This document shows positions 57,699 through 64,000 of a stretch of DNA of 64,000 nucleotides, in pieces. The DNA comes from Paulinella micropora (Eukaryota > Cercozoa > Imbricatea > Euglyphida > Paulinellidae), in contig WBZZ01001190.1 of assembly GCA_019918135.1 (NCBI GenBank), forward strand, positions 171,001 to 235,000. The letters run 5' to 3'. Each line of letters opens with the position of its first letter. The first letter of the stretch is position 1. A model generated the notes under the pieces. That model was not told the DNA's origin and did not search any database. It worked only from the letters and a program-made list of their open reading frames with translations. The position numbers and the translations under genes are program-made.

Positions 57699-57780
57699 GT
57701 AGGTTCGGACGGCCGGTGCCGCGTGCCCCTAGCAACAATAGCACTCATGCTCCGCCTCATCCTCATCCAGAATAGCGGCT

Positions 57781-58686
57781 TTATCGGCCTCGTATTCCTT
57801 CAGGCGTTGCACGGCCTTCTCTACAATGCTCCGTACAGCACTCTGTTTGGCCAACCTCTCGTTCCAACCGAGTCATCATGACCTTCCTATATTCCCCCCT
57901 CTTTGCCTCCATCACCCTAGGCTCCTTTCTGCTAGACCCCGGGTGAGCCTTATTAGCATAGAAGACCATGTTCGCCGGCAAGATATCCTTTTGATCCGTC
58001 CTCAATGCCAAGTCCTCAAACTCGTCCATCTGCTGCATCGCAGCCAGACATGCGGATGGAGTTGAGTAATTGACTCTTGACAAAGAGTCTGCCACAATAT
58101 TCTTCTTGCAGGGAATGTACTTGACGGTGAAGTCATAGCACGATAGCAAAGCCTGCCATCTGGCCAGCCTGCCCGTGCAATCGTTCGTCATCAACCACAT
58201 AAGGTTCTGGTGGTCCGTTCTTACCTCGATGTCCCGCGACCCTCACAAGTATTCCCTGAGTCTTATAAACAACCAAACCACCGCCAAGGCTTTCCTCTGC
58301 CTTGTACAGTAGTTCTGTTCCGCCCTGTTGAGCTTCCGGCTCAAATACATGATCGGCCGTAAGACCCCTTTGTCATCGTATTGCTGTAGGACCGCCCCGA
58401 TCGCATACTTAGACGCATCGGTGTCCAGCACATACTGCTTATCCACATCCGGCATCATCAAGATGCAATCCTTGTTATACTTGGGATCACGAGTCAACAT
58501 TTCCTTAATGAACTCGAACGTCTCCTCCTGTTTAGACGTCCATTCTCGCATGTCGCCTTTTAGGTACAGCTTTCTTAACGGTTTGACCGTCTCCGACCAA
58601 TTCGGAAAGAACTGACTGTAATATTGCGCAAGCGCAATGAAGGAGAACAACTCCGACCGCGTCTGAGGCCGCTTAATGCCTTCCAC
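57781..58686 (-). pseudogene. Connection/RNase H region of the retroelement
   Basis: Two ORFs in different frames. The first (58686-58243) has the RT thumb and start of RNase H (YVLDTDASKYAIGAVLQQ, YLSRKLNRAEQNY). The second (58200-57781) ends RNase H with RLARWQ, YDFTVKYIPCKKN and ADSLSR. A frameshift lies near 58220. Confidence 0.75.
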
Positions 58687-58807
58687 AGCATCCCTCTTCT
58701 TAGCCGCAATCGCTACTGTCCCGTTCGAGATATCATATCCTAAGTATGTAGCCTGCCGGGTGGCAAACTGGCACTTGACTCCAAGTTCACCTTGAGACCA
58801 AACTCTC

Positions 58808-60649
58808 TCACCCGTCGGAAAACATCCTGTATATGGGCCAGGTGTTCCTCCATGGTATTGGAGTAGATAATAATATCATTATGTAACAGAAAGCGTAATC
58901 CTTCGCCCTCTGTCCATATTTCTCCATAAACCCACCTGCCCGTTCATCCTCAAACTGTCGTCCGAGCATTTTCTGCATTGCTGCCTGAAATATGCCCGGT
59001 GAGTTCCTCAGACCCATTGGCAATACCTTCCATTGGTATAGCGTCATTCCCACTACAAACGCCGTAAGCCACCTGCTCTTTCTGCTGAGCGGGATCTGCC
59101 AGAACCCATTCTTGAGGTCCAATACCGAGTAAAATTTTGCGTGTTTTAACTTGCGCATACAGTCATCGATCTTGGGCAGCGGGTACCGCTCACCCTCGAT
59201 GATCTTGTTAGCCCGATAGTAATTCACACAAAACCTCAGCGCTCCATCCGGCTTTGGAACCATGCGTACATGCGACGAAATCGGGGAGTCCAAAAACTCC
59301 GTGAAATCATCCGCCTGTAACTCCTCCGCTTTCTCCTGGGCAATACTTTCCTCTCTACGGCCCAGGACAGACCTCCTAGAGGCATGCGTGATATTCATCC
59401 CCGGAATCTTCCTGAGATGGGCCTCAAAATGCTTGACCGTCCCCGGCCTAGGCGGATCAAAGATCTCCCTCTCCTTAGCCATCACCTTCTGAAGGCTCTC
59501 AAGATGCTTTTCATTTCCTTTCCAATCCGCCCGCATCCGAGCCATTTTATCCTCCCATGACTGGGCATCCTTCCGATCCCTAAGTTCGGGTGCCTCAGCC
59601 ATGTCCGACCACGCATCCTCCACCAGGCCATCCTCGGAGGGCATTTCCACCTCCTTCTGATGGTATTTGACTTCCGAAAACTCATCCCATTTCCCAAGGT
59701 TCGCCATCCGATCCAGAATCAACGCATACTGGATATGCGCCCTTTTCGTGTAAAACCCTGTGAAGCACGTGAACGCTTGTTCCCGTATCTTCTGAAGGTC
59801 ACACCCTTTAAGTGAGTTCCGATATGCCAACCCCTGTTCCCTAGTGCCTAATCTACATGCAATCACCAAATGTTGCTTCCTAGATGGCACCGAGATCGGG
59901 TAATCCACCATCCGGTCCAAAACCTCATCCACCCACAACGCTTTTTCATGGAACGGTAAGATCATACAGAACGGTTTATCACCCTCGAAATATTTCGTGA
60001 GCAATTTCGCCGTCTCTCCCGAATTCCGCGGACAAAGAGGTTTGTCACCCCACATGCCCTCTACAAAATTACCGATCTCATCCTCCGTTCCACCCGTTGA
60101 AAGCCGCGCTTCCATTAGCGGCTCAAACAACGGCCTGTTGTTCTGTGATGCCTTTGCATGGAAGCAGTACCGGTTCTGAAGGAACACATAAGGCCCCTTC
60201 TTACCATCCCTGAACCTGTCCATCCCTGTTCCCATTTCCATGTTAAGTTCTTCAATTGTGCAGGCCATAATCTGAGCACACCGGCCCTGAATTAAGTCCT
60301 CCACTGTTGCCTTCTCCCATCGTCGAACAGCCTTCCTAGCCTTTCCCGCTAGCCCGCGGTACTCCGGTTGGAAATCCTTATAATAATTGTCCAACGCTGG
60401 GTGCTGATATGGCTTTGGAAAAACCAACTGCACCTTAGCGTGCCGCGCAATTGCGTGTGGGTCCTCACCTTTAGTCGCCACTGGCTTGGTAGATGATACT
60501 GCGTAAGTATCGACATGAAAGAGAGGAACTGCTGTCCGCCCTCTTACCATATCCTCCGCATCATCCTCACTAATTCCACAGTGCACCAAACCCGACCGGC
60601 AGTCAATTAATGTACTCATCCTATTGAGCTGCTTGAACCCGATCAGCAA
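58808..60649 (-). pseudogene. Reverse transcriptase region, catalytic motif altered
   Basis: It contains RMVPKPDGALRFCVNYY, YPLPKIDD, FYSVLDLKNGFWQIPL and LPMGLRNSPGIFQ, standard RT motifs of Ty3/gypsy. The frame is lost before the catalytic box. In the continuing frame near 58890-58860 the box reads HNDIIIYS, so the first Asp of YxDD is Asn and the enzyme would be inactive. The 300 residues before the RT are element-specific. Confidence 0.8.
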
Positions 60650-61128
60650 ACCTCCCGAATATTCCGGACAGACATAGAACTTAATATTAAAGGACTTACC
60701 GGAGTAGAGTCAATGGTCAAGACCACCGTTCCCGTAACCTCCGCCCTCGCCTTTCCATTCACTCCTTCTGTGCTCCCCTTCATAGGCAACATGTTCTTAT
60801 CCAACCACGCCTTATTGGCCGTTATGAAGCCCGCGCCCGCGATATTAATATTAGCCAACGTATCATTGGCCATATCGCATGCACTCTCCAGGTCCACACA
60901 GTAAACCTGAGTAATGCATAACGCATGTTCCGGCATCTCAATAGCCTCCAGGCGTTCCCTCACGTCAGATAGAAGAACAAAACTGTTATTTAAATCTTTC
61001 CGATCCGACAAACCACTCTTGATGAATCCTTCACCAAAAGCAGTATGGTTTGATCTTCCGGCCTTCCTTTCTTTCATCCCAGCCGTCGCCTTTTTTTCGG
61101 GTTTAATTTTCCTCACCCTCCAAGGCAC
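60643..61128 (-). pseudogene. Probable aspartic protease region
   Basis: It lies between Gag and RT. CVDLESACDMAND resembles a degenerate D-S/T-G-A active site followed by the conserved hydrophobic turn (VLTIDSTPV). The match is weak; the assignment rests mainly on gene order. Confidence 0.45.
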
Positions 61129-61234
61129 CGGCTTGGCCCCCCAATCGGGCTCCGGAATGATAGAAACTTTCTTATCAAACCTAACCGTTGGAACCGGTAA
61201 AATATTTAAAGTAGGTTGAGATTTTCGCGGTACG

Positions 61235-64000
61235 TTAGTAACAACTTTTTTTAATAATATTAACTTGTCTTGCCTTCCCGGGCCCTACATTTCCCCCATT
61301 GTCACCACGTTTTGCCCGTTCAATCGTTACCTGCATCACAGAACCATCCATTCCATGAGTACGATCATGACTCCTGTGAGAAGGATCACCCGTCGGAATC
61401 GCCTTTGCTTCCTGCCCCTCCGGCTCAGTTGTCGCCAAAGTCGTCTTCGTGAAAGGCATCCTCGCCTGCCACACGACAACATCCTCATCAGTAATCACTG
61501 ACGTTTCCGTTTCATTTTCCAACTGGTTCTTACCAGTCCGAAATTCCTCAACGGAGCCTTCCTCCTCTGCTTCGCTCTTTGAAGCTGCCGCAACTTTAGC
61601 TTTCTTGGAGGGCCGGCCGCTGTCCTTCTTACCGCCCCATCGCTTCTTTCCCCTGAAGCCCCCGCCGCGGCCACGGCCTCCACGCCCTCCTCTGCCTCCA
61701 CGGCTACCTCCCTCCCGCAAGGACTTGACCGTTTTATCATATTCCTCCAGTCGATCCTTAACAAGACGTCGAACAGTTTTGTTATTGATCACCAGCGCGT
61801 CTTGATTGCGGATGGCTCTGACTATTGTCCAGATGGATTGGCCATCGTTTGCAGCATTCAACTGCGTTTCCAAGTTCTTCCAATCCGCCTCCTTGTCAGA
61901 ATGTAGCCCAAAGCACTTATCCTTCTTCGGGCACTGTAGCCCTTGAAGTAGTAATCAAAGCAAAGCTTGCGACTTCCCTTGTACGTGGAACTAGAAGAAC
62001 CCCCACCCTTTGGTTTTAAGCCCTTCGGGGGAGCTATATGTTCATCGCTGGTCTCTTCTTCGTCCTCTTCCTCCTCCTCCTCCTGCTTCCGTAAGGGTTT
62101 TCCATAACCCCCTTTAGCAATAGTAGGAATACGGCGTCTCACAGCCCCCCCCCCCCCACCTGGACTGGATAGCAGCTGCTTTCCCCACAGGTTTTTCCTC
62201 CTCCTGTTGGGTCCCGGCTGCAACCGCAAACGCTTTCATCCCACCCGAGGAGAGTAGCGTGTCATCCCACGTTCTCACGGCCTTCAGGAAGTCCCCCCAC
62301 ATATCTCTAGGACTTTGATAATCGTCCTGACCCGCCGGGGACGCGTCCGTCGTGAAATCGACATTGTCCGGGATTTTAGCATCCCATTTGCCCTCCGGCC
62401 ATGCTTTCGTAATGACCCGGAAGACACATGGATCATGCTGATTGATCCTCGCCATGACATGTCGGATGAAACGTTTGAGGCTGATGAAGAACGCATTGTC
62501 CGTCTTCAGATTCTCAATCACCCTCAGAAAAGCCCCCCTCACCCTCATCGGCTTCCTGCTCGTCGTTGCCAACGCATTTCCAACCACCGTGGAAATGTGT
62601 CCCGTCAGCATAATCTCGCTAGTCAAATCCCAATGACTTCCGTATTGAACGAGCAAAGCAATGAGAGCGTGCATCATTGCGTGCAGTTTGGATATTTTTA
62701 CGGACCCCGTTTCCGCATAATGATCCCTATCCTGCACCACCTTTTCAATGCCCTTGTTGATATTGTCCACCGTCAAGTACTCCATAAGGTCCGTATCCGT
62801 ACATTGTCGGAGAATATCAACCATTGTCATGGGCGATTCAAAATTGCTCTCCCCCATATACTTACAGAGCAAATTGATCCCCTTACGCAACCATGGCGAG
62901 GTCATATACGGCCAACAGTTTACCTGACGCGTAAACCATATTGCTGGTTTTTGATCCCCCGTAGAACCCGGAGCAAATGCAACAGGTAGGAATTTTTCGT
63001 AAAAACTCACCATCCTTTTCCTTCCCTGTTCATAACGCTTCATCGGATCCAAAGGATCATCCTCATCCCTTTTCTTGATTTCCGCGTATCTCCCCTCCCA
63101 TGCTGCGTATTTTTCCACGCAAAACCTCAATGGCTTTCACCACCTCCATGAGGTACAAGAGATACCGATACAAGTTCTCGTAAGCCTGCTCCGTCGCTAC
63201 CAGCAAAATCACAGCGTCCGGCACCGTAGCCGTAGATGTCCTGAGCTTGGTAGTTGCCAGTGCAGCCGTCTCTGCTTCCTTTAGCAGATCACGCAGGCTC
63301 CTGTTGGCATTAGTTGACAACGAATTCTTTTCTGTCATCAACTCCAACTTCCCCATGAAGCCTTCGATATGGATTAGGTCATACACGTCCGGTGTCTTTT
63401 CCCCCCACACCTTTGTGTCCTTCATCCATTTTGCTTCCTTCATCTTGTCCTTGGCAGCCTCCCAATTCTTAACTGCCTTGCCAAAGGCATTGGCTGCCAT
63501 AGGGAACACCTCATCCTCGAAGAAAGTCTTCGCCAAGGCCACGTCAAAATTATCCCCTTTCGCAGGGTCCTTTCTGACTGATCTGTACCATTCCTCGCTC
63601 CAAGTGTCCTTAACTTCAGTCCCTGTCATTAGGAACTGGACATCAAAAAGCTCAGAAGGGATAGGAGTTGGATAATAATCCTCATCCCCATTCTGGAACC
63701 TTGCATGTCCTACCATCTGCAGTCCATGGAGGTGCAAAGACACGAATGTCCTTGCCATCATCCTCCTAACTTGCATAGGTACCAAAGTTTTGAGCTTAGG
63801 TTCATTAGGTGAGTAGCAAGTGAAAGCAAAAGTGGCTGAATGCAAACCCCATTTTGCCAAATCACTCGACTCTCGCTTCATCATGTCGTAAACCTCCTGA
63901 TCCCTAGGTCTGTCTTTGTACTTACTTGCCAAAGGGACAAAGTGTTCCAAAAACTGATGTTGTTCTTTGGAGCCTACAATGTAGTCTGCTGCTACATGTT
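61235..64000 (-). pseudogene. Gag region with CCCH zinc knuckle, frameshifted, runs off window
   Basis: Pieces 63950-63063 (open to the right edge), 63130-62114, 62229-61858 and 61873-61235 in different frames make one Gag. The knuckle near 61930-61990 is C-x9-C-x5-C-x3-H once a shift is allowed (CFDYYFKG, then C...KCFGLH). A Gly/Arg-rich patch (RGGRGGRGRGGG) follows at about 61680-61710. Confidence 0.6.

Larger units (their letters stand above)
57290..64000 (-). mobile_element. Degenerate Ty3/gypsy LTR retrotransposon, truncated in integrase
   Basis: In minus-strand order from the right edge are Gag with a CCCH zinc knuckle, a possible protease, reverse transcriptase, RNase H and the start of integrase, the gene order of Ty3/gypsy elements. 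All ORFs are broken by frameshifts. The integrase stops in its zinc-binding region at the junction with the viral C/CT tract near 57290, and no LTR was found there. Base composition is lower in GC than the viral part, and the codon style is different. The 5' end lies beyond the window. The junction marks a boundary between host-type and viral DNA. Confidence 0.85.

Noticed and set aside
1-64000. tRNA or rRNA genes
   Set aside because: No cloverleaf or conserved rRNA segment was recognised by eye; a tRNAscan run would be needed to exclude a tRNA firmly.

Overview
The window looks like about 57 kb of a large double-stranded DNA virus genome joined, at about 57.29 kb, to a decayed Ty3/gypsy retrotransposon that runs off the right edge. 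The viral part is GC-rich and densely coded on both strands. Its intergenic gaps are short and marked by runs of G and C. It has a few spliceosomal introns of 84-98 nt, so the genes are expressed in a eukaryotic nucleus. The replication genes resemble the herpesvirus set: a PrimPol/UL52-type primase with C-terminal zinc finger, a UL9-type origin-binding helicase, and a RecD/UL5-type SF1 helicase. A D5-like SF3 helicase is also present. With the GPCR, F-box and Ty3/gypsy content, this fits a herpes/mirusvirus-related element of a protist, possibly a thraustochytrid, lying in host chromatin. That assignment is inference. No capsid, terminase or DNA polymerase gene was recognised in this window.

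Layout. 0-4.3 kb: edge fragment, kinase-like protein, probable GPI-anchored glycoprotein, DUF1152-like protein. 4.3-11.6 kb: PhnD-like/7TM receptor, small ORF, long membrane protein split by an in-frame TGA, two-TM glycoprotein. 11.6-16.8 kb: tandem repeats, SF3 helicase, and a 1-kb cluster of direct and inverted repeats. 16.8-22 kb: three consecutive minus-strand genes (F-box/LRR and two unknowns), each with frameshifts. 22-26.2 kb: small TM peptide, spliced claudin-like gene, unknowns, and the first copy of a paralogous pair. 26.4-33.6 kb: primase, zinc-finger protein with a 46-bp palindrome, origin-binding helicase. 33.6-40.6 kb: Sel1 protein, second paralog, DUF1152+F-box protein, MYND protein, two-TM glycoprotein. 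40.7-57.2 kb: BspA-type surface protein, SF1 helicase, and a surface protein of about 3,260 residues in two reading frames separated by one TGA. 57.3-64 kb: retroelement remnant.

Two themes recur. First, about a dozen 1-2 nt frameshifts and four single in-frame TGA codons interrupt otherwise long genes. This means slow decay of an integrated element, unpolished homopolymer errors, or (for TGA) recoding. Second, several repeat families were found, including a 75-100 bp hairpin element inserted in frame in two genes. The predicted products divide into a nuclear replication set, a large group of secreted or membrane proteins (possible virion surface), and ubiquitin or protein-interaction adaptors (F-box, MYND, Sel1) that could act on the host.
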